NCBI GenBank assembly: GCA_049322715.1
Contig: JBMOQP010000029.1
Coordinates: forward strand, 1-64,000
Direction: 5' to 3'
DNA: 64,000 bases
Source: Thiofaba sp049322715
GTDB taxonomy: Bacteria > Pseudomonadota > Gammaproteobacteria > Halothiobacillales > Halothiobacillaceae
In this document: piece by piece, positions 7,757 to 16,165 of the stretch
How positions within the stretch are numbered: the stretch's first letter is position 1
How the letters are laid out: each line of letters opens with the position of its first letter
The notes under the pieces: model-generated
The model's database searches: none
Told to the model about the DNA's origin: nothing
The model's input: the letters and a program-made list of their open reading frames with translations, nothing else
Program-made: the position numbers and the translations under genes

Positions 7757-7774
7757 CGACAAATCGGTATCGCC

Positions 7775-8392
7775 TCAGGCCCAGGCCTCGAGGCGGGCCG
7801 CGCCAAGCACGACGCGCAGCAGGTCGGCCACGCGGATGAGGCCCACCGGCCGATTTTCGTCATCCACCACTGGCAAGGCCGGATAGTCCTGATCCAGCAT
7901 CAGGCGCGCGACGATCTCGAGCGGCGCATCCTCGCGCACCGCGTCCACCGGCTTGCGGCACACATCCCCCACGGTCAGCGGCTCCACCCGGGCGTTCGGC
8001 GACTCGCCAGGCGGCCAGACGGTCCGCAACAGCCCCCGGGTCTCCAGCAGACCGACCAGCTCGCCCGTATCGTCCACCACCATGGCCTGCTCGATGCCCC
8101 GGCGGTGCAACGCCTCGCGGGCCTCGCCCAGGGGCATGGAGGCCTTCAGGGTATACGCGCCATCCTGCATGAGCTCGCCCGCGCGCAAGGCCCGTGCGGC
8201 CGCCCCTGTCCGCTCCCGCGTCGCGCTGATCGCCGCCCGCAGCCGTGCGGCGGCCTGCGAGGCGGCGCCTGCCTCACCCTGAACAGGCCTGACCGCCGCC
8301 GCGGGCTGCGTTGCGGCCGGACCGCCCTCCAACGGCAGTCGCTCGAGGGGGTAGGGATCGTGTACACCTGGTCCGTGAACGATGATGGCCAT
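7775..8392 (-). CDS. CBS-domain pair protein
   Basis: A 205-residue cytosolic protein. Residues ~70-125 (LMQDGAYTLKASMPLGEAREAL...MVVDDTGELVGLLETRGLL) and ~138-198 (VCRKPVDAVREDAPLEIVARLML...LPVVDDENRPVGLIRVADLL) are two CBS motifs forming a Bateman module, which usually binds adenine nucleotides. The N-terminal 65 residues are low-complexity (Ala/Gly/Arg). There is no catalytic domain, so a regulatory role is likely but its target is unknown. Leftward, downstream of exonuclease I. Confidence 0.8.
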   Translation of the reverse strand: MAIIVHGPGVHDPYPLERLPLEGGPAATQPAAAVRPVQGEAGAASQAAARLRAAISATRERTGAAARALRAGELMQDGAYTLKASMPLGEAREALHRRGIEQAMVVDDTGELVGLLETRGLLRTVWPPGESPNARVEPLTVGDVCRKPVDAVREDAPLEIVARLMLDQDYPALPVVDDENRPVGLIRVADLLRVVLGAARLEAWA

Positions 8393-8453
8393 GCATTGCC
8401 TCGCTCGGCTGGATGCCTGCCGTGCGCCACGCCCGGACAGGCCCTAACAGGTG

Positions 8454-8482
8454 CTGAAAAACCTCATCCTTGAGTTTTTCAG
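8454..8482 (-). terminator. Hairpin with A/T-rich stem at the end of the exonuclease I gene
   Basis: CTGAAAAAC pairs with GTTTTTCAG through a slightly bulged stem, and the loop is TCCT. The hairpin overlaps the stop codon of the leftward exonuclease gene and may act as its terminator. The same CTGAAAAA/TTGAAAAA stem with a nearby AACAG occurs at 224-257 and 17150-17181, so this may be a small relic of the family C repeats. Confidence 0.5.
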
Positions 8483-9933
8483 GCGGGATAGCCCAAACCG
8501 GCCTCGTTCAAAAGGCCGCGCCCCCACGCCTCCACCTGATCGAGAATAAGCCATTCACGGCCGGTCGATGAGGGATCGGCGCGCAAGGCCTCGATGCTGG
8601 TGAAGAACTTCTCCGCCCACATCCCCGCCCCGCCCTCCTCGTGCAGCAGGCGCGAAGCGAGCAGGTCATGCCAGTGTTCGCGCTCCTCCGCCCCAAGGGT
8701 CGCCGGGAAGTGGCGCGCGCGGTAGCGGAACATCAGCTCGCGCAGACGGGCATCCTGCAGGGCCTGCTGCAACTCGGCCAACCGCTCCGGCGCCAGCGCG
8801 CGCACCTGCGCCAGGCGCTGGCGATCGCCATCCGGCATGAAGCCCTGGTACAGCGCCGCCTCGGCGTCCACCGCGCGGGCCGGTGGCTCGGCGGCATACA
8901 GGCCGCGTGCCAGGGCCTCGAAGGCCTCGCGGTGGGCCTGGATCAAATCGAAATGGCGCTGGCATGCATCGCGATCGATCCCGAGGCGCTGTGCGCCGGC
9001 CTCGTCCAGCACGCGGAAGGGCGCCAGCAACGGGGCGCGGTTGAGATGAAGCTCCTTGATCGCCGGGCGCTCGACGCCCTCGGGCAAGTCCTCGCCGCGC
9101 GCGAACAGCAGTTCGAGCAGTTGTTCCGGCGGGGTCTCCAGCAGCCGTTCGGGATCCTGGCGCAGGTCGGCCACGATCAGCCGGTTCTGGATGCGCGGGT
9201 GCGCGCCAAGCACCGCGATCGCGGTGGTATGGCCGTGGATGGCGGGGAACATGCCCGAGGTGTGCAGCAGCGGCTTGCCCTGCTCCTTCACCAGCAGGTC
9301 GCGCACCGCGTTCTTGCCGCGCAGGGCATAGGCATAGTCGAACAGCCTAGGCTGGCGCGCGCGGATCAGGCGCGCGAGGGCGATGGTGGCGCGCACGTCG
9401 GACAGGGCATCGTGCGCATCCAGGTGCGGCAGGCCGTTGGCGAGGGTCAGGTGCTCCAGCCGGAAACTCGGCGCGTCGTCATCCCGCCGGGGCCACTCGA
9501 TCCCATCCGGGCGCAGGGCGTAGGTGTAGCGCGCGACGTCCAGCAGGTCCCAGCGGCTGTTGCCGTTCTGCCACTCGTGCGCGTACGGATCGATGAAGTT
9601 GCGGTAGAACAGGAAGCGGGTGTAGCTGTCGTCGAAGCGGATGCTGTTGAAGCCGCTGATGCAGGTGCCCGGCTCGCCCATCGCCGCCCGCACCCGGTCG
9701 GCGAATTCGGGCTCGGGCAGGCCGCGCTCCTCCGCCTGTTGCGGGGTGATGCCGGTGATCAGGCAGGCCACCGGGTCCGGCAGGCAGTCGTGGCATGGCT
9801 TGCAGAACAGTTCGATCGGCTCGCCGACCGGATCCAGCCGCTCGTCGGTGCGGATGGCGGCGAACTGGGCGATGCGGCCGCTGGCAGGATCGGCGCTGAA
9901 GGTCTCGTAGTCGTACCAGAGGATGGAGTTCAA
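8479..9933 (-). CDS. sbcB: Exodeoxyribonuclease I
   Basis: A 484-residue 3'-5' single-strand DNA exonuclease of the DEDD superfamily. Motif I is WYDYETF (D8, E10), motif II is GFNSIRFDDSYTRF, and motif III is AHDALSDVRATIALA. An SH3-like and a helical C-terminal domain follow, and the length matches E. coli ExoI (475). No ATG fits. I chose TTG 9933, which puts LNSILWYDYETF at the N terminus where the family begins, with a GGGA about 8 bases upstream. It acts in mismatch repair and recombination. Confidence 0.92.
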   Translation of the reverse strand: MNSILWYDYETFSADPASGRIAQFAAIRTDERLDPVGEPIELFCKPCHDCLPDPVACLITGITPQQAEERGLPEPEFADRVRAAMGEPGTCISGFNSIRFDDSYTRFLFYRNFIDPYAHEWQNGNSRWDLLDVARYTYALRPDGIEWPRRDDDAPSFRLEHLTLANGLPHLDAHDALSDVRATIALARLIRARQPRLFDYAYALRGKNAVRDLLVKEQGKPLLHTSGMFPAIHGHTTAIAVLGAHPRIQNRLIVADLRQDPERLLETPPEQLLELLFARGEDLPEGVERPAIKELHLNRAPLLAPFRVLDEAGAQRLGIDRDACQRHFDLIQAHREAFEALARGLYAAEPPARAVDAEAALYQGFMPDGDRQRLAQVRALAPERLAELQQALQDARLRELMFRYRARHFPATLGAEEREHWHDLLASRLLHEEGGAGMWAEKFFTSIEALRADPSSTGREWLILDQVEAWGRGLLNEAGLGYPA

Positions 9934-9978
9934 GGGCTGTTTCCCGCACGAAATGACGTTGCGTCCTAGAATGGCGAC

Positions 9979-10404
9979 ATGGACATCATCACCGATCTGC
10001 TCGCCTGGTTCGAGGCCCACCCCTGGCTGGTCGTCGGGCTGAGCATCTTCAGCATCCTCGGTTTCCTTGGCGCGCTGGTCAGCCTGCCCTGGCTGGTCAC
10101 GCGCATCCCGCCCGACTACTTCGCCCCGCCGCACCGTAAGCGCTCGCGCTTCGCCGAAAAGCACCCCGTCCTGCGCTGGGACATCCTGATCCTGCGCAAC
10201 GTGATCGGGCTGGTGATCCTGTTCGCAGGCATCCTGATGCTGTTCATCCCGGGCCAGGGGCTGATTACCATCCTCGCCGGGCTGATCCTGATGAACTACC
10301 CGGGCAAGTACCGGCTGGAACGCTGGATCATCCGCAGGCCCCTGCTGCTGAATACCGTCAACGCCCTGCGGGTCAAGCGGGGCGCGGATCCGCTGGAGTT
10401 CTGA
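9979..10404 (+). CDS. PGPGW-type small transmembrane protein
   Basis: A 141-residue membrane protein. Hydrophobic segments are at about residues 18-42 and 72-105, and the characteristic stretch FIPGQGLITILAGLILMNYPGK resembles the PGPGW transmembrane family, which has no known function. A cytoplasmic basic loop (HRKRSRFAEK) separates the segments. It is divergent from exonuclease I, with a start 45 bases away. Confidence 0.7.
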   Translation: MDIITDLLAWFEAHPWLVVGLSIFSILGFLGALVSLPWLVTRIPPDYFAPPHRKRSRFAEKHPVLRWDILILRNVIGLVILFAGILMLFIPGQGLITILAGLILMNYPGKYRLERWIIRRPLLLNTVNALRVKRGADPLEF

Positions 10405-10417
10405 GTCAATACTGAAC

Positions 10418-10435
10418 GAATCCAGCCATGGATTC
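10418..10435. terminator. Hairpin between convergent genes
   Basis: GAATCCA-GCCA-TGGATTC, with CTGAAC and GTTCGG further out on the two sides. It lies between the PGPGW-type gene and the leftward lytic transglycosylase, so it could end both transcripts, although there is no T run. Its CATGGATT core resembles the apical motif of the other hairpin repeats here. Confidence 0.4.
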
Positions 10436-10450
10436 TTTCGGTTCGGCCCG

Positions 10451-12373
10451 TCAGCCCCCGGAAATGTTCGGCATCCTCGCCGACAGCGGCCGCGCCTCGC
10501 CGTAGAGGCGCCACTCGAACACCGTGGCGTAATGCAGCACGGCGCGGCAGTACTCACGGGTCTCGGTGAGGGGCACGGTGTCGACCCAGATGTCCGCCGG
10601 CAGGGTCTCGGCCTTCGGCAGCCACTGCTTCACCCTCCCCGGCCCTGCGTTGTAGGCGGCGGTGGCGAGCACCTGGTTCTCGTCGAACTTGTCCAGCACG
10701 TAGCGCAAGTAGGCGCTGCCAAGGCGCATGTTGGAGGCCGGATCGTGCAGATCGCTGCGCCCCGGGGCCGGCAGGTCGAACTTCTTCGCCACGTACTTGG
10801 CCGTGTCGGGCATGAGCTGCATCAGGCCCTGGGCCCCGGCACTGGAGCCGATGTCCGGCATGAAGGCGCTCTCGCGACGCATGACGCCGAACATCCAGCC
10901 GCTGTCGATCGCGGTCTGGCGGGCGAAGCGTTCGACGTCGTCCCGCCACGGCAGGGGAAAGCGGACCTCGAGGTCCTCGAGACCGGAATTGCGCGCCTTG
11001 CCCATGGTGATGGCGGCGCGGTCCATCCAGCCCCAGCGGGCGGCCAGGTGCGCGGCGGCGCGCTGGGTGGACGGGTCCATGTCGCGCAGGGCCACCTGCC
11101 ATTCCTTGCGTGCCTCGCTCACCAGGCCCATGGCATGGAACTCGCGCGCACGGCGGACGGCCGGGCGGGCGGCAACCTGCTCGACAATCTCGTCGGGAGG
11201 CAGGTCGACGTAGGCGAGCCCGTAGCGGACGCCGGCGCGGTCCGCCGCCAACAGGCCGTAGTAGCTGACGCCCCGGGCGATGTCCCGCCAGATCTGCCGC
11301 GCGGCATCATCCTGCCCCAGCGCCTCCATCGCCCGGGCGCGCCAGTAGCGCCACTCCTCCTCGGCCTGCTCCTCCACCGGCATGGCCTCGATGGCAGCCA
11401 GCGCCCGATCCCAGCGCTGGGTGCGGAGGGCCGCGCGCACCTTCCAGGCACGGCCATCCTTGTCGAGGGCGCCGGAGGGCACGCCCTCGAACCAGTCGGA
11501 GGCCTCAGGCAGATGCTGGCGCGCCGCCGCCATGGCGATCCCGCCCTCCGCCTCGTGGCGCACCTCGGCCGGCATGGCCTCGCGCGCCGCCAGCCCGCGC
11601 CAGAGAGCGCGCGCCTCGCCCGCATCCTTGCGCGCCACGCGCTTGACCGCGTCGGCCAGCATGAGGTGCAGCACCGCATCGCCCCGTGCGCTCTTCTGCC
11701 GCTCTAGGAAGCGCTCGGGCTGCTTGCGCGCCTCCACCCAGACGGGGATGCGGTCCTGCGCTCCAACCCGCGTGGCCAGACGGCGCGCCTCGCTGGTCCG
11801 GCCGTCTTCCATGGCCTGCTCGATGCGCTTCCAGAGCCGCTCCGAGGTCAGATACCCCGCCTCCGCCAGCCAATCCTCGATCCGCTGGCAGGCCTCCGGC
11901 ATCGCCTTGCCTTCGTTCCACAGGGCGAGCGCCTCACCGAGCTGGGGGCGCCACCCCTGCTCCGCACCGCGGGCCACCACGCGCTGGCAGCGGAACTCGA
12001 AGCCATCCAGCGCGGCATCATCGAAGGCTAGATAGGACGCCCAGTCGCCCGTGTCGGCGAACAGCCGCAACATGCGCTTGCGCAGGTCCTCGGACATGAA
12101 GCTGTCCGGCACGTCGCGCAGGAAGGCGGCGACCTCCCCGGAGGGCGCCGCTTCGAGGCGCGCGCGCAGATCGAGGTAGCGCAGGTAATCCTTCAACGGG
12201 TAGTCCCGCAGATCGTCCAGACGGGCCAGCGCGGCCTCGCGCTGGCCGGCCTGGAGGGCCGCGAGCGCCTCGCGGAAGGCCGGGCGGTCATCATCCAGCC
12301 CTGCCCGGACGGGAGAGAGCATCGCGCCGCCGAGGATCAGTACGGCGGCCATTTGACCGGCAAGCAAACGCAT
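10451..12373 (-). CDS. slt: Soluble lytic murein transglycosylase (Slt70-like)
   Basis: A 640-residue periplasmic protein, close to E. coli Slt70 (645). It has a signal peptide (cleavage near SPVRA), a long superhelical U/L-domain of short helices (residues ~30-480) and a C-terminal SLT domain. The SLT domain has the catalytic glutamate in FGVMRRESAFMP, GAQGLMQLMPDTA and AAYNAGPGRVKQWLP. It cleaves peptidoglycan with 1,6-anhydroMurNAc formation for turnover. Divergent from gluQ. Confidence 0.93.
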   Translation of the reverse strand: MRLLAGQMAAVLILGGAMLSPVRAGLDDDRPAFREALAALQAGQREAALARLDDLRDYPLKDYLRYLDLRARLEAAPSGEVAAFLRDVPDSFMSEDLRKRMLRLFADTGDWASYLAFDDAALDGFEFRCQRVVARGAEQGWRPQLGEALALWNEGKAMPEACQRIEDWLAEAGYLTSERLWKRIEQAMEDGRTSEARRLATRVGAQDRIPVWVEARKQPERFLERQKSARGDAVLHLMLADAVKRVARKDAGEARALWRGLAAREAMPAEVRHEAEGGIAMAAARQHLPEASDWFEGVPSGALDKDGRAWKVRAALRTQRWDRALAAIEAMPVEEQAEEEWRYWRARAMEALGQDDAARQIWRDIARGVSYYGLLAADRAGVRYGLAYVDLPPDEIVEQVAARPAVRRAREFHAMGLVSEARKEWQVALRDMDPSTQRAAAHLAARWGWMDRAAITMGKARNSGLEDLEVRFPLPWRDDVERFARQTAIDSGWMFGVMRRESAFMPDIGSSAGAQGLMQLMPDTAKYVAKKFDLPAPGRSDLHDPASNMRLGSAYLRYVLDKFDENQVLATAAYNAGPGRVKQWLPKAETLPADIWVDTVPLTETREYCRAVLHYATVFEWRLYGEARPLSARMPNISGG

Positions 12374-12429
12374 AACGGCATCCGCGCCCGAGGGCGCTCC
12401 TGTGGGTGGGAATGATTTCTCTCAGGCAA

Positions 12430-12449
12430 GTCGCCCCAACAGGGGCGAC
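12430..12449. repeat. Short GC hairpin in the slt/gluQ intergenic region
   Basis: GTCGCCCC-AACA-GGGGCGAC, a perfect 8-bp stem in the divergent promoter region. It is followed by a weaker GAAAAATCC/GGAATTTTCC pairing at 12453-12478. No consensus promoter is clear beside it. Confidence 0.5.
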
Positions 12450-12501
12450 CTGAAAAATCCCCTGAATGGAATTTTCCGGTATTTGCGTAAGATTCTAGCG
12501 C

Positions 12502-13386
12502 ATGTACACCGGCCGATTCGCCCCGACCCCCAGCGGTCCCCTCCATTTCGGTTCCCTGATCGCCGCCCTGGCGAGCTTTCTCGATGCCCGCGCCCACGAC
12601 GGACGCTGGCTGGTGCGCATCGAGGATCTGGACCCGCCGCGCTGCGTGCCCGGCGCGGCGGACACGATCCTGCGCCAGCTGGAGGCCCACGGGCTGGAGT
12701 GGGATGGCGAAGTCGTCCACCAGTCCTCCCGCACCGAGGCCTACCGCGAGGCGCTGGAAGCACTGCGCCGGCTCGGTCTCGCCTATCCCTGCACGTGCTC
12801 GCGCACCGAAATCCGCGCCCAGGCCTCGCGCATGGGGTGCGAGGGCCCGATTTATCCCGGCACCTGCCGCATGCGCCCCCCCATTCCCGGCCGGCAGCAT
12901 GCCGTGCGGCTCGATACCCGTGGCGCGGTGATCGACTTCACCGACCGCCTGCACGGACCGATACGGCAGGACATCGGGAACGAACTGGGCGACTTCGTCA
13001 TCTGGCGGGTGGAGGACATCGCCAGCTACCACCTCGCGGTGGTGGTTGACGATGCCTGGCAGGGCGTGACCTTTGTTGTGCGCGGCGCCGACCTGCTCGA
13101 CTCCACCCCGCGCCAGATTCTCCTGCAGCGTCTGCTCGGCCTGGCGGAGCCGCGCTACCTGCACCTCCCGCTCGCCCTGGCCGCCAATGGCCAGAAGCTC
13201 TCCAAGCAGAATCTCGCCCCACCGTTGCCGCTCGAGGAGACGCACCGGGCCCTGGCGCGCGCACTGGCCTTTCTCGGCCAGCCCCCTCCCGGGGAACTGG
13301 CCAGGGAAGGCCCGCACGCCATCCTGGCCTGGGCAATCGCGCATTGGAATCCCGCCGCCATCCCAGCGGCCTCCCGCAGCACCTGA
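12502..13386 (+). CDS. gluQ: Glutamyl-Q tRNA(Asp) synthetase
   Basis: A 294-residue paralogue of the glutamyl-tRNA synthetase catalytic domain without the anticodon-binding part. The HIGH-like motif is in GRFAPTPSGPLHFGS and the KMSKS-like motif is KLSKQN. The cysteine cluster YPCTCSRTEI...YPGTC fits the zinc site. The enzyme attaches glutamate to queuosine in tRNA(Asp). The C terminus ends normally at about 290 residues. Confidence 0.93.
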   Translation: MYTGRFAPTPSGPLHFGSLIAALASFLDARAHDGRWLVRIEDLDPPRCVPGAADTILRQLEAHGLEWDGEVVHQSSRTEAYREALEALRRLGLAYPCTCSRTEIRAQASRMGCEGPIYPGTCRMRPPIPGRQHAVRLDTRGAVIDFTDRLHGPIRQDIGNELGDFVIWRVEDIASYHLAVVVDDAWQGVTFVVRGADLLDSTPRQILLQRLLGLAEPRYLHLPLALAANGQKLSKQNLAPPLPLEETHRALARALAFLGQPPPGELAREGPHAILAWAIAHWNPAAIPAASRST

Positions 13387-13425
13387 ACCCCAACTTGACG
13401 CCGCCCAGCGCCGCAGCCATCATCG

Positions 13426-13443
13426 CTAGAACACAAATTCTAG
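13426..13443. promoter_or_regulatory. Palindrome upstream of the TetR gene (possible autoregulatory operator)
   Basis: CTAGAA-CACAAA-TTCTAG is a perfect 6-bp inverted repeat ending 9 bases before the TetR-family start codon. It shares the CTAGAAC edge with the stronger palindrome at 14054-14069. TetR regulators often repress their own gene through such sites. Inference only. Confidence 0.45.
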
Positions 13444-13452
13444 ACATGCCCG

Positions 13453-14025
13453 ATGTTCTCATCCGACAGCACGCGTGATCGCGTACTTGATGCCGCCCTG
13501 CAGCTGTTCGCCGAACGCGGCTACTTCGCCACCTCGGTGCACGACATCGGCCGCCTCGCCGAGGTCAGCATCGGCTCGATCTACCATCACTTCGGCGACA
13601 AGGAAGGCATCGCCCGGGCCCTGGTCAGCCTCCTGTCCGAGCACATGGAGGGCCTGATCCGCTCCGGCGCGGCCGGCCATGGCAGCGCACACGACCGGGC
13701 GCGCGGCGTCGTGGCCCGACTGTTCGAGTTTGCCGAGCAGGAACCCCGCGCGATGGACTTCATGCTGGCCGCGCGCCATCGCGAGTTCCTGCCCTCCGCG
13801 CCCCCGGTCTGCGCCTCGCGCCCCTTCCAGATGATGCGCGAGATCGTCGCCGAGGGCATGGAGACCGGGGAGATCGAGCAGATGGACGTGATGATCGCCG
13901 CGTCCTGCCTGTTCGGCGGCCCCCTGCGCCTGATCGCCACCCGGATCGACGGCCTGCTCGACCGCCCGCTGCCCGAGACCCTGAATGAAGTCTGGCCGCT
14001 GGCCTGGAGGGCGGTGGCCCGCTGA
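13453..14025 (+). CDS. TetR-family transcriptional regulator
   Basis: A 190-residue protein. The N-terminal TetR helix-turn-helix is clear (RDRVLDAALQLFAERGYFATSVHDIGRLAEVSIGSIYHHFGDKEGI), and the C-terminal ligand-binding domain is all-helical. The start at 13453 fits the normal distance to the helix-turn-helix. The next gene is a periplasmic DsrE-like protein, and the 16-bp palindrome between them is probably this protein's operator. The ligand is unknown; the C-terminal domain contains two or three cysteines (PVCASRP, AASCLFGG). Confidence 0.88.
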   Translation: MFSSDSTRDRVLDAALQLFAERGYFATSVHDIGRLAEVSIGSIYHHFGDKEGIARALVSLLSEHMEGLIRSGAAGHGSAHDRARGVVARLFEFAEQEPRAMDFMLAARHREFLPSAPPVCASRPFQMMREIVAEGMETGEIEQMDVMIAASCLFGGPLRLIATRIDGLLDRPLPETLNEVWPLAWRAVAR

Positions 14026-14053
14026 GCCCGGCGCAAAAGCCATCCATCGACTA

Positions 14054-14069
14054 GAACGAACGTTCGTTC
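14054..14069. promoter_or_regulatory. Perfect 16-bp palindrome, likely TetR operator
   Basis: GAACGAACGTTCGTTC is fully self-complementary and lies between the TetR gene and the DsrE-like gene, 39 bases before the ATG at 14108. Its size and symmetry are typical of TetR-family operators. It probably controls the two genes downstream. Confidence 0.65.
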
Positions 14070-14107
14070 GAAACCCGCGACACAACGACACCACCGGGAG
14101 AATCACC

Positions 14108-14608
14108 ATGCCACGCCTTGTCTTCGCACTGATCGCCATGATGGCCTGCCTCCTGCCCCTGCATGCGCAGGCGGCCCAGCCGGTCATCAATGACGCGGAC
14201 GCCCTCAAGGGCCAGACCCATGCCAAGGGGGTGTTCCTGATCGACTTTACCGACCCGGCCAAGACCGCCTTCTACCTCGAGGTGATCAAGGGCACCCACG
14301 CGGGCTTCGTGCGCCAGAAGGTCGAGCCGGACCTGGTGCTGGTCTTCATCGGCCCGACCGTGCGCTTCCTGACCACCGAACCCCACCCCGACCTCGCCCT
14401 CGAGCAGGGCGAGCATCTCGAGGCCATTGCCCGCCATGTCCGCGATCTCAAGGCGCTGGGCGTAAGGATGGAGGCCTGCGCCGTGGCGACGGAGGTCTTC
14501 GGCGTGCGCAACGAGACCATCCTGCCGGAAATCAAGATCATCGGCGACGGCTTCATCTCGCTGATCGGCTATCAGGGCCAGGGCTACAAGCTCGTACCGC
14601 TGTTCTGA
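14108..14608 (+). CDS. Periplasmic DsrE-family-like protein
   Basis: A 166-residue protein with a signal peptide (cleavage near LPLHAQAAQ). The body resembles exported DsrE/DsrF-like proteins: KGVFLIDFTDPAKTAFYLEVIKG, then DLVLVFIGPTVRFLTTE, and one cysteine in GVRMEACAVATEVFGV at the position of the DsrE-fold cysteine. DsrE-like domains take part in sulfur relay, but for exported members the role is unproven. ATG 14108 has GGGAG about 8 bases upstream. Likely under TetR control with the next gene, 12 bases away. Confidence 0.7.
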   Translation: MPRLVFALIAMMACLLPLHAQAAQPVINDADALKGQTHAKGVFLIDFTDPAKTAFYLEVIKGTHAGFVRQKVEPDLVLVFIGPTVRFLTTEPHPDLALEQGEHLEAIARHVRDLKALGVRMEACAVATEVFGVRNETILPEIKIIGDGFISLIGYQGQGYKLVPLF

Positions 14609-14620
14609 GGGGGGCTACCA

Positions 14621-15043
14621 ATGCTCATGATCGATCATCGCGACTCCAGCTGGTGGTACTGGCTGGCGACCGTCCTCTTCCTGACCGCCGGGGTGGCCGG
14701 GTGGCCTGAAGGCTTCCTGCTCGCCATCGGCCTGACCGTGATCCAGATCGTCCATTACGGGCTTCAGCACGGCAGCCTCGGCGCATTCCCGCTCCAGGTG
14801 CGCATCGGCTACCTCCTGCTCCTGCTGATCGCTCTGCCCGAAGGCTTGCAGTGGCTGTTCTGGGTGCCAACCATCGGCACCTGGGCGCAGGTCCTGTTTG
14901 GCTACTGCACCATGGCCCGCTTCGTCTCACTCATGCCCTGGAACCGCACCGAGGCCCTCTCTCTCGGCCTGCTCCGGCGCACCTTCCTGTCCGCCCCGGT
15001 GCGCGGAAGCATCCTGCGCACCGCACCCCGCGGCGAGGGCTGA
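14621..15043 (+). CDS. Small inner-membrane protein of unknown function
   Basis: A 140-residue protein with about three to four membrane segments (residues ~12-45, ~60-80, ~82-100) and a basic C-terminal tail. I do not recognise the family. It follows the DsrE-like gene by 12 bases on the same strand, so it probably belongs to the TetR-controlled pair. Being a membrane partner of an exported sulfur-related protein is possible but unsupported. Confidence 0.65.
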   Translation: MLMIDHRDSSWWYWLATVLFLTAGVAGWPEGFLLAIGLTVIQIVHYGLQHGSLGAFPLQVRIGYLLLLLIALPEGLQWLFWVPTIGTWAQVLFGYCTMARFVSLMPWNRTEALSLGLLRRTFLSAPVRGSILRTAPRGEG

Positions 15044-15052
15044 CCCAGCGGC

Positions 15053-16030
15053 TCAGCGCGCCTGCCCCTGCATGCCTCGCCGGGGCAGGCGCAGCACCGG
15101 ACTGCCCTCGCCTTCCTGCACGATCAGCCAGGCCACGCCGTCACGGCTGTAGCTCAAGCCCTCGTACTGCCTCGCCCCAGGCAGGTCGATCACCTCCGGC
15201 GTGCCGCGCAGTGCTTCGAGCCAGGACAGGCCTGCCGGCCTGCGGAATACATACAGGTGCGCATAGGTCAGCACGGCCACTTCGCCCCCGTCCGGGGCAA
15301 AGGCCATGTCGGTGGGCTGGTGGGTGAAGGGCAGCACCTTCAGCTCGCTCGGCATGCCCGTGGTCAGGGGTGCGGCAAGCTCCGCGATCTCGCCCAGGTA
15401 ATCGAGCTTGCGCGATCCGCCCTTGCCTGCGAGCAGCGGGGCGCGGTACAGGCGCGCGGGGACGTCTCGCTTGCTGAGGATGTAGACGGCCCCCTCCGCG
15501 CCATCCACGGCCATGGCCTCGGCATCGCGCGGACCGTCGGGATAGGTCAGGCGCAGGGTCCAGGCCGGACCGACGTGCAGCCGCCCCTCGGCCTTCCCAG
15601 GCTCCTCGACGGCATCCAGGCGAATGCCGCGACCGCGCCGGGCACGGTTGTCGCCCAGGTCGCCGATCAGCAGGTAACCCTTCCCCTTCCAGCGGAAGGC
15701 GCTGATCGCCTCCCAATCGTAGGGCTTGAGCCCGTCGACCCACAGTTCGCCGCGCACACGCCCCTCCGCGTCGACGGCGTAAAGCAGCGGCTCGGTCGAC
15801 TGGCTGTCGAAGAAGGCGCGGCTGTCATTGTGGGCCCAGTAGACCCCCGTCTGTCGGGTGGATGCGGCCAGCCCGCTCACCTCGTCGATGCGGGGATCTA
15901 GCCGGGTCTCGGCTCCGCCGAACTGGCTTGAGGCAGCGCTCTGGCAGGCCGTCAGGACGGTGAACAGCAGGCCGGCAAGGCCCAGGAGACTCGGATGGGC
16001 GATGGGCCGGGAACGGGCGAAGGCTGGCAT
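15053..16030 (-). CDS. Lipoprotein with a predicted beta-propeller, unknown function
   Basis: A 325-residue protein with a lipoprotein signal (LFTVLTAC, C29). The body has repeated propeller-like strand pieces: YWAHNDSRAFF, ISAFRWKGKGYLLIGDLGDN, DAEAMAVDGAEGAVYILSKRD, DMAFAPDGGEVAVLTYAHLYVF and YEGLSYSRDGVAWLIVQEG. The DNxA and DAEAMA motifs recall esterase-like/phytase-like propellers and secreted SdiA-regulated-type proteins, but I cannot assign an activity. Single leftward gene. Confidence 0.65.
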   Translation of the reverse strand: MPAFARSRPIAHPSLLGLAGLLFTVLTACQSAASSQFGGAETRLDPRIDEVSGLAASTRQTGVYWAHNDSRAFFDSQSTEPLLYAVDAEGRVRGELWVDGLKPYDWEAISAFRWKGKGYLLIGDLGDNRARRGRGIRLDAVEEPGKAEGRLHVGPAWTLRLTYPDGPRDAEAMAVDGAEGAVYILSKRDVPARLYRAPLLAGKGGSRKLDYLGEIAELAAPLTTGMPSELKVLPFTHQPTDMAFAPDGGEVAVLTYAHLYVFRRPAGLSWLEALRGTPEVIDLPGARQYEGLSYSRDGVAWLIVQEGEGSPVLRLPRRGMQGQAR

Positions 16031-16114
16031 GCGGACAGTCGGTCGGGAAGGGAAAACGGGCTCATGGTATGCCAGGCGCGGCTCTGCTTCATTACCCGCC
16101 GGGCCGCACGCAAC

Positions 16115-16143
16115 AAAAAAGCGCGGACTTGCCGCGCTTTTTC
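16115..16143 (-). terminator. Terminator after ahpC
   Basis: AAAAAAGCGCGG-ACTT-GCCGCGCTTTTT, a strong stem with A and T runs on both sides, 23 bases past the leftward ahpC stop. It can work in both directions. Confidence 0.85.
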
Positions 16144-16165
16144 GGGGGCCTTATGGGGGCTGGAA

